Shown piece after piece: positions 18,901 to 26,148 of a DNA stretch of 33,170 nucleotides (positions within the stretch are counted from its first letter, which is position 1; every line of letters begins with the position of its first letter). Where the stretch lies: NCBI GenBank assembly GCA_036741235.1, contig DAINSQ010000036.1, forward strand, positions 1-33,170. The letters run 5' to 3'. Below the pieces are notes generated by a model, which did no database searches, had not been told where the DNA came from, and saw nothing but the letters and a program-made list of their open reading frames with translations. The stretch comes from JABWBR01 sp036741235 (GTDB taxonomy: Bacteria; Bacteroidota; Bacteroidia; Chitinophagales; Saprospiraceae). The position numbers were made by a program, and so were the translations under genes.

Positions 18901-19057
18901 CGATGACGCCGGTAGCGCAGACCGACCTGCCGCCCCGGAATGGGCCTATATTGCGGTATTTGACGGGTTTGAAATAGTCGGATAGTGTGCTCTGTTGCGC
19001 AAAAATAGCGAGCGTACTACCCAGTGTGAGGATTGCAGTGAGGAGTAAACGTTGCAT
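15911..19057 (-). CDS. Exported VPS10/sortilin-type beta-propeller protein (BNR-repeat, glycosidase-like)
   Basis: This 1048-residue exported protein belongs to the Bacteroidota group annotated as sortilin-like/VPS10 or 'glycosyl hydrolase' with BNR repeats. A signal peptide (MQRLLLTAILTLGSTLAIFAQQ) fixes the start at 19057, although the frame is open to 19129. After KYRNIGPFRGGRS, many Asp-box repeats follow, such as STDGGATWKK, SMDGGATWKEM, SIDGGKSWERL, TRDGGKTWTNV and SWDGGKSWERF, indicating one or two large propellers up to about residue 740. The rest has a beta-sandwich-like segment and a helical C-terminus (MHQMVNDMLKLQNQL). No T9SS sorting domain is visible, so it may stay in the periplasm or outer membrane. 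Whether it is an enzyme or a binding protein cannot be told. It is a single-gene unit with a hairpin after the stop. Confidence 0.88.
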   Translation of the reverse strand: MQRLLLTAILTLGSTLAIFAQQSTLSDYFKPVKYRNIGPFRGGRSVCATGVIGDPLTYYMGTTGGGVWKTEDAGMHWKNISDGFFGTGSVGAVAVSASDPNVVYVGMGEHAPRGVMTSYGDGVYKSTDAGKTWKHMGLKETQHIARIVIHPKNPDVLYVAAQGQLNGPNAERGVFKSTDGGATWKKVLFVDDRTGCAELSMDATDPSILYAAMWEHQRLPWKVISGGPGSGLYKSMDGGATWKEMTEGLPKEKGKMAIAVCPSNSQKVYALIESDSDQGKGGLFVSANAGKSWSRVSNDNRLVQRAWYYIEVFADPKDDNTVYVLSAPALRSIDGGKSWERLSGTHGDFHDLWINPNNPRNLCISNDGGAAISFNHGASWSTQDNMPTGQFYRINVDNSFPYRIYGGQQDNTSVSIASMELGGYGISSSSWTACAGGESAFLAFDPNNPKFVLGGSYLGTIEVMDMKAAAGTNIMAAPIQYLGRETRDMKYRFNWNAPIIWSQHEPNTYYHGAQVLLRTRDMGKTWEEASPDLTRNEKEKQGKGGGPYTNEAVGAENYGTISYVIESPHEKGVMWVGSDDGLVHLTRDGGKTWTNVTPKTLQECLVNAIDVSPHNPGTAYIATTRYKFNDHAPRLMKTTDYGKTWTDITGNIPYGAYTRVVREDTRRKDLLFAGTETGLYLSWDGGKSWERFNLNLPVTPIQDLMIKHDDLIVATSGRAFWILDDMGLIRQYKPAKDQAVLYTPEPAMLSNHYSELSSDTEDFEEISIEQGVNPANGVVIYYHLPEALDSTDIELVITDKNGNLVRRLSSKADKDFISYAGGPRPDPTLSKKKGLNRFVWNMRYPTMKGAPYAYIESSFAGHKVSPGDYTLTLKVGNQELKTTCTVVDNPLYGLTAADYDNYHQFMSTVEQEVNVMHQMVNDMLKLQNQLSAITAGMDKPGQETLKKEAEALVKRMKAWDEEMIQRKSKAYDDVENFPNKFTANYLFALNHGESAIPRVNQPTRDRIAELNVEWSKLKQEGEAILNTAVPALNKKLWEAGIGALWTGK

Positions 19058-19268
19058 TTGTTGAGTTTTAGGGGAAAAAGATAGGGAATATTTGGGGAAG
19101 CGTAAAAGACCGGACTTCGAAAATGACATAGCAGCCTCGTTGAACGCCGCAGCCTAAAGAGAATCGACAATAAAAGCAAGTCTATAAACTATTTTATTAA
19201 AACCATAATTTGATTTATTTTATAAATATTAAAGCTTAAATTTTAAAAAATAAAAAATTATTCAAACT

Positions 19269-19289
19269 ATACCATTAAAAAATTGGTAT
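19269..19289. promoter_or_regulatory. Palindrome upstream of the mobile mystery A/B pair, candidate operator
   Basis: ATACCA (19269-19274) and TGGTAT (19284-19289) form a perfect 6-bp dyad around an AT-rich 9-bp centre. It ends 8 bp before the TATTTTTG promoter box and 41 bp before the HTH gene start. A second, smaller dyad (TTGT-ATA-ACAA, 19303-19313) overlaps the box. The position fits autorepression by the Xre-type protein encoded next, as is usual for toxin-antitoxin-like modules. The binding role is inference. Confidence 0.4.
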
Positions 19290-19297
19290 TTTGTTTG

Positions 19298-19305
19298 TAT
19301 TTTTG
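19298..19305 (+). promoter_or_regulatory. Candidate -7 promoter box for the HTH/Fic operon
   Basis: TATTTTTG matches TAnnTTTG and lies 25 nt before the ATG at 19331. The surrounding 19180-19320 region is strongly AT-rich. A TTG occurs upstream but at only 12 nt, shorter than the usual 17-23 nt, so the -33 element is doubtful. Confidence 0.45.
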
Positions 19306-19330
19306 TATAACAAACCAGCAGGGCTTCGCT

Positions 19331-19795
19331 ATGAAATTAGACCAAAAAAAGCTGCTTATCAGCCAATTAGATAAAAAAGTAGCATTATTTGCCGGATTAA
19401 AAGGGCTTGCGATTCCCGGTGCGGGCTGGATACATGCCGTACGGACTGCGCTTGGCATGTCCTTAAAACAACTGAGCAGCAGATTGGGAGTATCCCCCCA
19501 GGCAGTAAAAGACATGGAGCGCCGGGAAAAAGAGGGTGCTATCACGATTCAGCGATTGAAGGAAGCGGCAGCGGCTTTGGATATGCAACTGGTCTATGGA
19601 TTCGTGCCGAAGGAGGAGTCGCTTGACAAAATGATTGAAAATCGCGCCCGCCAACTGGCCATGGAAATTGTGTTAAAAACGGCACATACAATGCGTCTGG
19701 AAAATCAGGAGATTGACCAAATCGCGTTAGAAGATGCAATTAGAAAAAGAACTGAAAAAATAAAGGCAGAGTTGCCAAAAGCGTTATGGAATTGA
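19331..19795 (+). CDS. Mobile mystery protein A (Xre-type HTH regulator/antitoxin-like)
   Basis: This 154-residue protein matches the family called mobile mystery protein A (TIGR02612), which is almost always found just upstream of mobile mystery protein B on mobile or accessory DNA. Landmarks are IPGAGWIHAVRTALGMS (28-44), a helix-turn-helix (about 44-62: LKQLSSRLGVSPQAVKDMERRE), and ITIQRLKEAAAALDMQLVYGFVP (71-93). The C-terminal half is helical and charged. The frame is open to 19283, but homology begins at MKLDQKK (19331). It probably represses the operon and may restrain the Fic partner. Its gene overlaps the Fic gene by 10 bp, so the two are translationally coupled. Base composition is clearly more AT-rich than that of the flanking genes, consistent with transfer. 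Confidence 0.88.
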   Translation: MKLDQKKLLISQLDKKVALFAGLKGLAIPGAGWIHAVRTALGMSLKQLSSRLGVSPQAVKDMERREKEGAITIQRLKEAAAALDMQLVYGFVPKEESLDKMIENRARQLAMEIVLKTAHTMRLENQEIDQIALEDAIRKRTEKIKAELPKALWN

Positions 19796-20379
19796 ATCTT
19801 GATTATACAGATGGACAAACTCCGATTGACCAGGATGAAAAATCGGGACTCAAAATAAAATCGATCTCCACTATGGGGGAATTGAATGAGTTTGAGCAGC
19901 AAAATATTGAAGAAGCGATAAGTTGGAAAGAAAGTTCAAATTTTTCGACGAGCAATGTATTAACCGTTGATTTCATCAAATCAGTTCACAGACGAATGTT
20001 CAAAAATGTGTGGAGATGGGCTGGTGATTTCAGAGTTACCAACAAAAACATTGGGGTACCCTACTACCTGATCAGACAAGATCTTCAAAAATTATTAGAT
20101 GATTGCTCTTTTTGGATTAACAATGGCATTTATCCACCCGATGAGATAGCTATCAGATTTAAGCACCGATTAGTATCCATTCATCTTTTCCCCAACGGCA
20201 ATGGACGGCATTCGCGCCTGATGGGTGAAATATTATTAAAAGCAATAGCACCGGAACAGGTGTTTACCTGGGGAAGCAAAACCCTTCGAAGCGGGGAAGA
20301 TAGAATAAAGTATCTGCAGGCGCTTAAAGCCGCTGATTGGGGTGATATTAGCCTGCTACTCAAATTTGCAAAAAGCTGA
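19786..20379 (+). CDS. Mobile mystery protein B (Fic/DOC family)
   Basis: This 197-residue Fic-fold protein matches mobile mystery protein B (TIGR02613). Fic enzymes usually transfer AMP or another phosphate-containing group to target proteins. The active-site loop is HLFPNGNGRHSR starting at His133. The catalytic His and the GNGR anion-binding turn are kept. The acidic Mg2+-binding residue of canonical HPFx(D/E)GNGR is Asn137 here, and Pro after His is Leu. The N-terminus has TPIDQDEKSGL and STMGELNEFEQQNI. The Ser28-xxx-Glu32 spacing recalls the (S/T)xxxE(G/N) inhibitory helix of class II Fic proteins, but Leu follows the Glu. The start ATG lies inside the last codons of the HTH gene. The pair may act as a toxin-antitoxin or mobile-element stability module; the biochemical activity is not established by the sequence. 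Confidence 0.88.
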   Translation: MELNLDYTDGQTPIDQDEKSGLKIKSISTMGELNEFEQQNIEEAISWKESSNFSTSNVLTVDFIKSVHRRMFKNVWRWAGDFRVTNKNIGVPYYLIRQDLQKLLDDCSFWINNGIYPPDEIAIRFKHRLVSIHLFPNGNGRHSRLMGEILLKAIAPEQVFTWGSKTLRSGEDRIKYLQALKAADWGDISLLLKFAKS

Positions 20380-20409
20380 AAAGCGCTACGCGCCATAGAT
20401 ATAAATTGC

Positions 20410-20443
20410 AGGAGGTAACGAACCCGTGTGTCCGTTACCTCCT
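20410..20443. terminator. Bidirectional hairpin terminator between the Fic and CotH genes
   Basis: AGGAGGTAACG (20410-20420) and CGTTACCTCCT (20433-20443) form a perfect 11-bp stem with a 12-nt loop, followed on the + strand by CCGGTTTT. It sits between two convergent stop codons (20379 on +, 20450 on -). It probably terminates transcription from both sides, although the T-run is short. Confidence 0.7.
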
Positions 20444-20449
20444 CCGGTT

Positions 20450-22810
20450 TTACCGCACTACCACGCTGCAAACCGCCTCGCCGCATCTTACTATATAAAG
20501 TCCTGCGGGCCAGGATGATACGTCAATCGTAAGCAACTCAGTGGTATAGGCCGTGGTATACAATAATTGCCCGGTGATATTGCGTACTTCTACCGGATAC
20601 CCCTGGTGTAGTGCGGGCAGAACCAGATGCAGGGTTTGACCGGCGGGGTTGGGATAGGCCCGTATTTCGGGTTTTTTATCCGCCAAATCATCAGTAGAAG
20701 TTGCCGTATTGTTATTAGCGTTGAACGTCGGGTTTTGAATCACAAAGGGTCCTGTGCCGTTGGGCACGCGGGCATAGCCTTTGTCGGTAGTCTGGGGGCC
20801 GAAAGTAACCTCGTCCAGTATATTCAGGTCGGGGTCGAGCAGCATCACGATTTCGCCGTCGGCAGAGAGTTTGAAATTGCAGTGGTTGTCGCCCTGCACG
20901 CCGTCTTCGTCGGCCCAGATGATGAGGTAGCCGTTGGCGGGGATGACCGAGCCTTCCGGGAATTCCCACTTGGGCAGGTTCTCGGGGTTGTCGGAGAGGT
21001 AATAGCCGCTGAGGTTGATGTCATTGGCGCTTTTATTGAAAAGCTCGATCCAGTCGTCGTATTCGCCGGCGTTATCGGTAGCGACGGTAGAATTGGAGGC
21101 CATGAGTTCGTTGATCACTACGTCGGAATTGGCAACTACGTTGGCTTGTACGGTATAGACAAACACATCGTGTTCGGCGCCGGCGGGGAAATAGGCGGCT
21201 GTTTTGGCGGTATTATTGGATAATGCTTCCACATAAAAGCGCACCCAGGTACCGGCGGCATAACCGGGAATAGTTGCGCCATAGATACCGTCATTGGCGG
21301 CATTGTCATTGTGCTGGCCGTCGTCAAACATTTGCGCTACGCTGAAATTGCCCACGATGCCGGTTGCGTAATACAAATTGACGCGGTTGATACCGTTGGC
21401 GGAGCTAACCTCGGCCAGTACGGTTGTAGGTTCCATTGAGAGCGGGGCGGTCCAGGCTTCGTTGTTGATATTATAGTAGTTGGCAGAGACAATTGTGGGG
21501 CCGGGCTGCGCCATTTCGGAATTAGCCAGGAGGTTATTGCGGCGAGTGGTGATAAAATTGCGGAGTACGGAAATTTCGCTGAGGAATTGCTGGTAGGTAT
21601 ACAATTTCTTGGGGTCGTCTTGCACCAATTGGTCGATTTGCGTCTGATAATTGGCCAGCATATCGTTGCAGACGGAGGGGTTCATCTCGTCGGCGATGAT
21701 CGTACGCAGGTGGGCCAAATAGCGCTGCCGCCATTCGGGTACGGCCAGCATGCGGTTGAGCAGGGGGTAATTGGCGTTGTCTGCGTGATAGAAGGGGCTC
21801 CAATTGGCAAGGTTTGGGCCCATAACGCTATTGCCGTCGAATTCGAGCGGGGTCATGCGGCCCGTTTCGGGTTCGTAGTAGAGGTAGTAGTCCATTTTGC
21901 CTTTGTACACATAGCTATCGTCGTCGCTAAAGGCGATTTCGGAGGCCAGGAACCACAGCGTGCGGTCTACGTCGAGGTATAGCGGCAGGCTATCGCGCAA
22001 TTGGGCGAGGGGAATATCGTCTACGATCCTGCAGGTAGCCACCAGGTGGTCCCAGGGATTGTCGATATCGCTGCTCTTGAGGGTGTAGTACGTTTGATAA
22101 TCGGAAGTGTCTGCGCCCAGATAATTGAGGGCTGCGGTGCCGTCGCCCCAGCCCGGGCCACCGCCGCCGGGCCCGCCACCAGGCTGGCCGCTGGGCCTAT
22201 CGGCGCGCCAGTTGGCGCCGTCATTGCTCAAAAACCATTCTTCGAGGTAGTCTTTATTGAGTTGTTGTACGTTGGGATAGAGGCCCCAGTTTTGGCCGTT
22301 GATATAAAGATTGACATAATTGGCCCGGGCTGCCGGAATATGTTTGCGTATTTGGTGCAGGTAAAATACTTCACGCATAAAAGACTCATCCTGGAAGCTG
22401 TTGTTCAGATTGAGCGTTTTATACCCCATGATTTTTTGGTCGGGGTGCACATAATCAAGGCTGATATTAAACGAACGTTTCTGAGACCCCGGCGGCAGCA
22501 TTGAAAAAGAGGTTTGCCCCTTAAAACGGACTCCGACACTATCGTATACCACGCCGTCAACGGTCATCGTGGCAGGTATGTCGGTATGGCTATTATAGTT
22601 TTGGGTCATCAGTTGCCAGTAATTCGGCTGGGGAAAGTCGAGGTAGATGGTGCGCACGATCGATGAGTCGTACAAGCCGCCGTATAGCCTTCCACCCGTT
22701 ACCAGGCGGCGGCCGTCGTCAGAGAGGTACATTTCAGCGGGCAGCGACTGGGCAAAAAGGAAGCCCGCCAACCCGCTCAACAGCATGGTGATGAGTATTG
22801 ATTTTTTCAT
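20450..22810 (-). CDS. Secreted CotH kinase-family protein with lamin-tail and T9SS type A sorting domains
   Basis: This 786-residue exported protein starts with a signal peptide (MKKSILITMLLSGLAGFLFAQ), which sets the start at 22810 although the frame is open to 22879. A CotH-like domain fills about residues 55-430. It includes VRFKGQTSF, ...KSFQDESF-like LNNSFQDESFMRE, and YYLYYEPETGRMTPLEFDGNS, where the Asp of EFDGN corresponds to the metal-binding Asp. CotH proteins are atypical kinases of secreted or spore-coat proteins. A glycine-rich linker near residues 206-224 interrupts the domain. A beta-sandwich follows, then a lamin-tail domain (about 560-690, VINELMASNS, DDWIELFN, GYYLSDNP). 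A type A T9SS sorting domain ends the protein (AYPNPAGQTLHL, PAGLYIVRC). It is a single-gene unit. It is expected at the cell surface or released; its substrate is unknown. Confidence 0.9.
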   Translation of the reverse strand: MKKSILITMLLSGLAGFLFAQSLPAEMYLSDDGRRLVTGGRLYGGLYDSSIVRTIYLDFPQPNYWQLMTQNYNSHTDIPATMTVDGVVYDSVGVRFKGQTSFSMLPPGSQKRSFNISLDYVHPDQKIMGYKTLNLNNSFQDESFMREVFYLHQIRKHIPAARANYVNLYINGQNWGLYPNVQQLNKDYLEEWFLSNDGANWRADRPSGQPGGGPGGGGPGWGDGTAALNYLGADTSDYQTYYTLKSSDIDNPWDHLVATCRIVDDIPLAQLRDSLPLYLDVDRTLWFLASEIAFSDDDSYVYKGKMDYYLYYEPETGRMTPLEFDGNSVMGPNLANWSPFYHADNANYPLLNRMLAVPEWRQRYLAHLRTIIADEMNPSVCNDMLANYQTQIDQLVQDDPKKLYTYQQFLSEISVLRNFITTRRNNLLANSEMAQPGPTIVSANYYNINNEAWTAPLSMEPTTVLAEVSSANGINRVNLYYATGIVGNFSVAQMFDDGQHNDNAANDGIYGATIPGYAAGTWVRFYVEALSNNTAKTAAYFPAGAEHDVFVYTVQANVVANSDVVINELMASNSTVATDNAGEYDDWIELFNKSANDINLSGYYLSDNPENLPKWEFPEGSVIPANGYLIIWADEDGVQGDNHCNFKLSADGEIVMLLDPDLNILDEVTFGPQTTDKGYARVPNGTGPFVIQNPTFNANNNTATSTDDLADKKPEIRAYPNPAGQTLHLVLPALHQGYPVEVRNITGQLLYTTAYTTELLTIDVSSWPAGLYIVRCGEAVCSVVVR

Positions 22811-23019
22811 GTAACTAAAGCTATTGATCAAACAAAAGTCGATAATGATACCCCAGCAAAGTGGTCTGCAAAACCACAAAAATCGTGTATAGGATTTGAA
22901 AACGCCGAATGGGTTTAATGCCTTAGGTGGAAAGATGGCAATAATGGTTGCATGCCTGTACTAATTGGGGGTAAAGGTTTGCGTTTTTGTCGGTCAGATT
23001 GCAGTCGCTTCGCAGTTTA

Positions 23020-25260
23020 TTACTTACTCCCCAACACCTCCGTCAACCGCTCCAATTCCGCCCGGTTTTCCGGCAGCCTGATCGCTCTCTTCACGTCGGC
23101 TTTTTCGCGTGAGGTAATGTGGAAAGATACTGAAGCGGTGAGTTTTTTGCGCTGGGTGGGGTGATAGATAAATCGAAGTACTTCAAAGCGTTGGGGGCCC
23201 AGGAGATCGTAGATAAAACCCAGGCTGTTGTCGTGCTCAAATTCCTGAAGGGTGAAGACCTTGCCGAGAATACCCACCGGGTTGACCAGTTTGGAAATGG
23301 CGCCGGTGCGATTGCTGGGGCTGATCTCTTCGATGAGTTCGGAACTGCTCACCTGCACCAATACTACGCCGCTGGTGTGTTCGGTTATCCAATCGCGGAA
23401 GACCTGGATAAACCGGGTAGCCGACAACATGCCGTAGTTGTCGCGGATGCCGGCATCCATCACTTCAATCTGGGGTTCGCTGGGCAGGTGAACATTGGGC
23501 AGAATATAGGGGTAGGTGGCGTTCATGCGCAGGGCGGTGAGAAATTGCAGGTCGCGGCTGCCCTGGTCTTCAAAGATTTTGCCAAAATCGACAGCGTCGA
23601 CTTCTACCGAGAGGGGGCGGCGGCGGCCCATGGGAGCTGCCATCATATAGGAAACGCCCTGCGGCGAAATGATCAATCGCCTCCCGTCGTTGACGATGCT
23701 GGGGGTGATGAACAACATAGGAATTAGCGCCTGCTGCTCCGGCCCGGCATAATCGCTGAGGCATTTATCGAGCAAATAGCTGGTATTTTCGTTGAATTGT
23801 TCTTCAAAAATATACCCGCGGTCTTTATAGTAATAATGCCCCGCCCTTTCAACTGTAGCCAGCGGCAGGAATAAATCGTTGGACACGATAGTAAAGGCCA
23901 GCGAGTTGAGCATATCGCGCGAGATAAGGTCGATATGCCGTTTGTCGTGAATGGATATATCAACGCCCGTTTGCCGTCGCAGGTACAATTCCCGCAGGTA
24001 GGCCATACCCAGCATACCGCCCGATGCGCCGGTAATGAGGGTGGTGTGTTGCAGGAGTTTGCCTTTGAGCAGGCTATCGGCGGTCTGTACTACTTGCAGG
24101 GCCCACACTGCCGAGCGCAACCCGCCGCCGCTGACGCAGAGGATCACCATTTTGGGTTTTACCTGACCGGTACGGGCGCGCCAGCGGTCCAGGATCTGGC
24201 GCGTGCCGGCAATATCGGCGCCGGTTTGATTTGAGGTGAAGACGTCTTGCAATCTCTCCGTACTGTATACGGCCGGCTTCGTCGTGTAGTCGAGGCCGTA
24301 GGCCCGGTTGCGGTGGTCAAAAAAATCGAAGCCGGTGATAAAATTGACCAGGGCCAGCAACCCGATGAGGATCAACGCCCGCCATTCGTCAAACCAATAG
24401 GTGATGGCGCCGGTGAGCGCTACGATGACGCCCATCAGGATAAAAATGCTGGCGCCGGCAGGAATTCGGAAATAGGGAAAATCGATAAGAAAACCCAATG
24501 CCAGTAATAATACCAGCGTGATGGACTGCAGGATGAGGGCATTGAGGTGGTTTTGTCTGAAAATATTCATCAGCAGGCGCTTATCGTAGTGGGCTACGCT
24601 GCGCACAAGCCGGGGTCGCAAGTTTTCGCTGAGGTAAGTGCGCACCCGCCTGCGTTTGTCGTCGGTTTTGATGTCAGTCACCTCCATGCCGCGCCTCCCC
24701 GGCGCAATAACGCCCAACATGTGAGGGGGTCTTTGCCGGCGAGACGCGTAATAGGAGATGTCGCGGTTGGTGAACATAAAATAGAGCGACAAAACGAATA
24801 CCAGTAGCGCCGTTCCGGCCAGTAGTGCAATGCTGTTCAGCAATATGACGCCGGCAGGTTTGCTTTCGTAATTGATTTGAAAATGGATGATCATGCCGAT
24901 GTAAAAACCAAAAAACAGCAGCGGCAATACGGAGTTGTTGACGCAAAATTTGGTAAACGGCCGCGATAGCGAAGCCAGAAAAGGGAAGTGCTGCGCATTG
25001 AGCAGGTAGGTAGTGAGGTTCCACGACATAAAAAAGCCGCCGAAGGCGACGCCCACCAGCAGGTAACTCCATACATTGACGCGGCCCATGTATTCGGGGT
25101 CGAGAAAAAGGTACTGCATACCCAGCCGCGAGCCTACAACGCCCGATAACATGAGCGCCGGCATAATCCACATGGCTACAAATAGCAAGTTGCTGCGCAG
25201 GTGCAAGAGCAACAGTTGCAAGGGAAAGGAGTGCCATATGTTCGGTAACCATTTTTTCAT
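23020..25260 (-). CDS. Multi-transmembrane patatin-like phospholipase
   Basis: This 746-residue integral membrane protein has a C-terminal patatin-type lipid hydrolase domain. Roughly seven hydrophobic segments lie in residues 1-345 (for example LLFVAMWIMPALMLSGVVG and LLLALGFLIDF), in two groups split by a basic stretch (RRRVRTYLSENLRPRLVR). The hydrolase part has the oxyanion loop SGGGLR (377-382), the nucleophile motif GASGG (Ser413) and the catalytic Asp in DAGIRD (Asp602), so the Ser-Asp dyad is intact. The DG(G/A) motif is DAG here. MKKWLPN at 25260 is chosen as the start; a TTG at 25338 is possible and would abut the nucleotidyltransferase stop. It follows that gene by 78 bp, but its base composition is GC-richer, so a shared function is uncertain. 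The likely substrate is membrane phospholipid. Confidence 0.82.
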   Translation of the reverse strand: MKKWLPNIWHSFPLQLLLLHLRSNLLFVAMWIMPALMLSGVVGSRLGMQYLFLDPEYMGRVNVWSYLLVGVAFGGFFMSWNLTTYLLNAQHFPFLASLSRPFTKFCVNNSVLPLLFFGFYIGMIIHFQINYESKPAGVILLNSIALLAGTALLVFVLSLYFMFTNRDISYYASRRQRPPHMLGVIAPGRRGMEVTDIKTDDKRRRVRTYLSENLRPRLVRSVAHYDKRLLMNIFRQNHLNALILQSITLVLLLALGFLIDFPYFRIPAGASIFILMGVIVALTGAITYWFDEWRALILIGLLALVNFITGFDFFDHRNRAYGLDYTTKPAVYSTERLQDVFTSNQTGADIAGTRQILDRWRARTGQVKPKMVILCVSGGGLRSAVWALQVVQTADSLLKGKLLQHTTLITGASGGMLGMAYLRELYLRRQTGVDISIHDKRHIDLISRDMLNSLAFTIVSNDLFLPLATVERAGHYYYKDRGYIFEEQFNENTSYLLDKCLSDYAGPEQQALIPMLFITPSIVNDGRRLIISPQGVSYMMAAPMGRRRPLSVEVDAVDFGKIFEDQGSRDLQFLTALRMNATYPYILPNVHLPSEPQIEVMDAGIRDNYGMLSATRFIQVFRDWITEHTSGVVLVQVSSSELIEEISPSNRTGAISKLVNPVGILGKVFTLQEFEHDNSLGFIYDLLGPQRFEVLRFIYHPTQRKKLTASVSFHITSREKADVKRAIRLPENRAELERLTEVLGSK

Positions 25261-25338
25261 TGGCGCGCGGGTATACAATAATAACGCGTAACGGGGAAGT
25301 GTTGTGCTGTCGTTTGCCGGGGATTTGTTGCAACCCAA

Positions 25339-26127
25339 TTATTCATTCCATGCCTCATATAGGGCCTGCCTGAATAGCGCATTCAATAATGCGGTTTCGG
25401 GTTGTTGATGCGGATGGAATGTTTGGGCATATTCGGTATAATAATTGATTTTTTCTTCCAGATAGTCGTTGAGGATTTGAATTTTAGGTTCTTTTCTTAA
25501 TTCTTCGCCTGCCATTTTCCTTTCCAGCAGCTTTCGAATTTCGCCTTTGACGGTAGGGTCTTCGACCTGGCTATCCAGTAGTTCCTGAAATTCCATCGGA
25601 ATCATGGTGTTATTCGCTTTTATCCATTCGCAAGCCAGCACGGGGCGTAAAACATAAAAATACTTTTTTAGCCTCACCATGTCGCCTTGCAGATATTCTC
25701 TGTAATTGCCCCGGGCCATGTTGAGGTAGTGATACAGGCAGGATTTTGGATTAAAATATGTTTTCATTAGTTCGCGAAGCCGGTTTGCCGTTGAACCCTG
25801 ATCCCGGTATATTATCGGGCTTCGAAGCCATTCCAGCATTGGCGGATTGGATTTTCTGAATAGCCTCAAGGCTTTCCTGAGTTCCCAACCGGCAAGGTCT
25901 ATATCATTCGGTAATATCTCATCCTGATTGTCTTTTTTATCGTCAATTTGCAGGTACCAGTCCAGGCGATGGATATAAATATACCTCACATCCCAGTCGC
26001 TATCCGGGGATGCAAAACCCCAAGCCCTGCTGCCGCTTTCTACGGCATACAGAATTTTTATATCATACTGTTTTTCGAGACGGAGGAGTTCTTGCTGGAT
26101 TAGGAATAATATAGTGTTAGTTTGCAT
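25339..26127 (-). CDS. Nucleotidyltransferase, YcgL/RlaP-like (COG3541 type)
   Basis: This 262-residue protein of the DNA polymerase beta-type nucleotidyltransferase superfamily is predicted to move a nucleotide onto an RNA, protein or small molecule. The active site is ESGSRAWGFASPDSDWDVR, with Gly32-Ser33 and metal-binding Asp44 and Asp46. A third acidic residue is likely in NDIDLAGWEL. The following helical region (MLEWLRSPIIY, YFYVLRPVLACEWI) is typical of the YcgL/RlaP group. No signal peptide or membrane segment is present. Its start lies 21 bp after the stop of the kinase-like gene, so the two are probably one transcript. Both are AT-rich compared with flanking genes. The adjacent kinase invites comparison with TakA-TglT (kinase-nucleotidyltransferase) toxin-antitoxin pairs, although those toxins belong to another family. 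The true substrate is unknown. Confidence 0.82.
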   Translation of the reverse strand: MQTNTILFLIQQELLRLEKQYDIKILYAVESGSRAWGFASPDSDWDVRYIYIHRLDWYLQIDDKKDNQDEILPNDIDLAGWELRKALRLFRKSNPPMLEWLRSPIIYRDQGSTANRLRELMKTYFNPKSCLYHYLNMARGNYREYLQGDMVRLKKYFYVLRPVLACEWIKANNTMIPMEFQELLDSQVEDPTVKGEIRKLLERKMAGEELRKEPKIQILNDYLEEKINYYTEYAQTFHPHQQPETALLNALFRQALYEAWNE

Positions 26128-26148
26128 AGGGAAATTTAAGCTTTACCC

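Noticed and set aside
16472..18985. Three long + strand open frames opposite the VPS10-like gene (16472-17224, 17306-18064, 18260-18985)
   Set aside because: All are shadows of the repetitive BNR-propeller gene on the minus strand; their translations are repetitive and match no family.
22125..22200. Glycine-rich stretch in the CotH gene as a sequencing artefact or frameshift
   Set aside because: The frame stays open and the CotH-type blocks continue on both sides, so it is a genuine linker.
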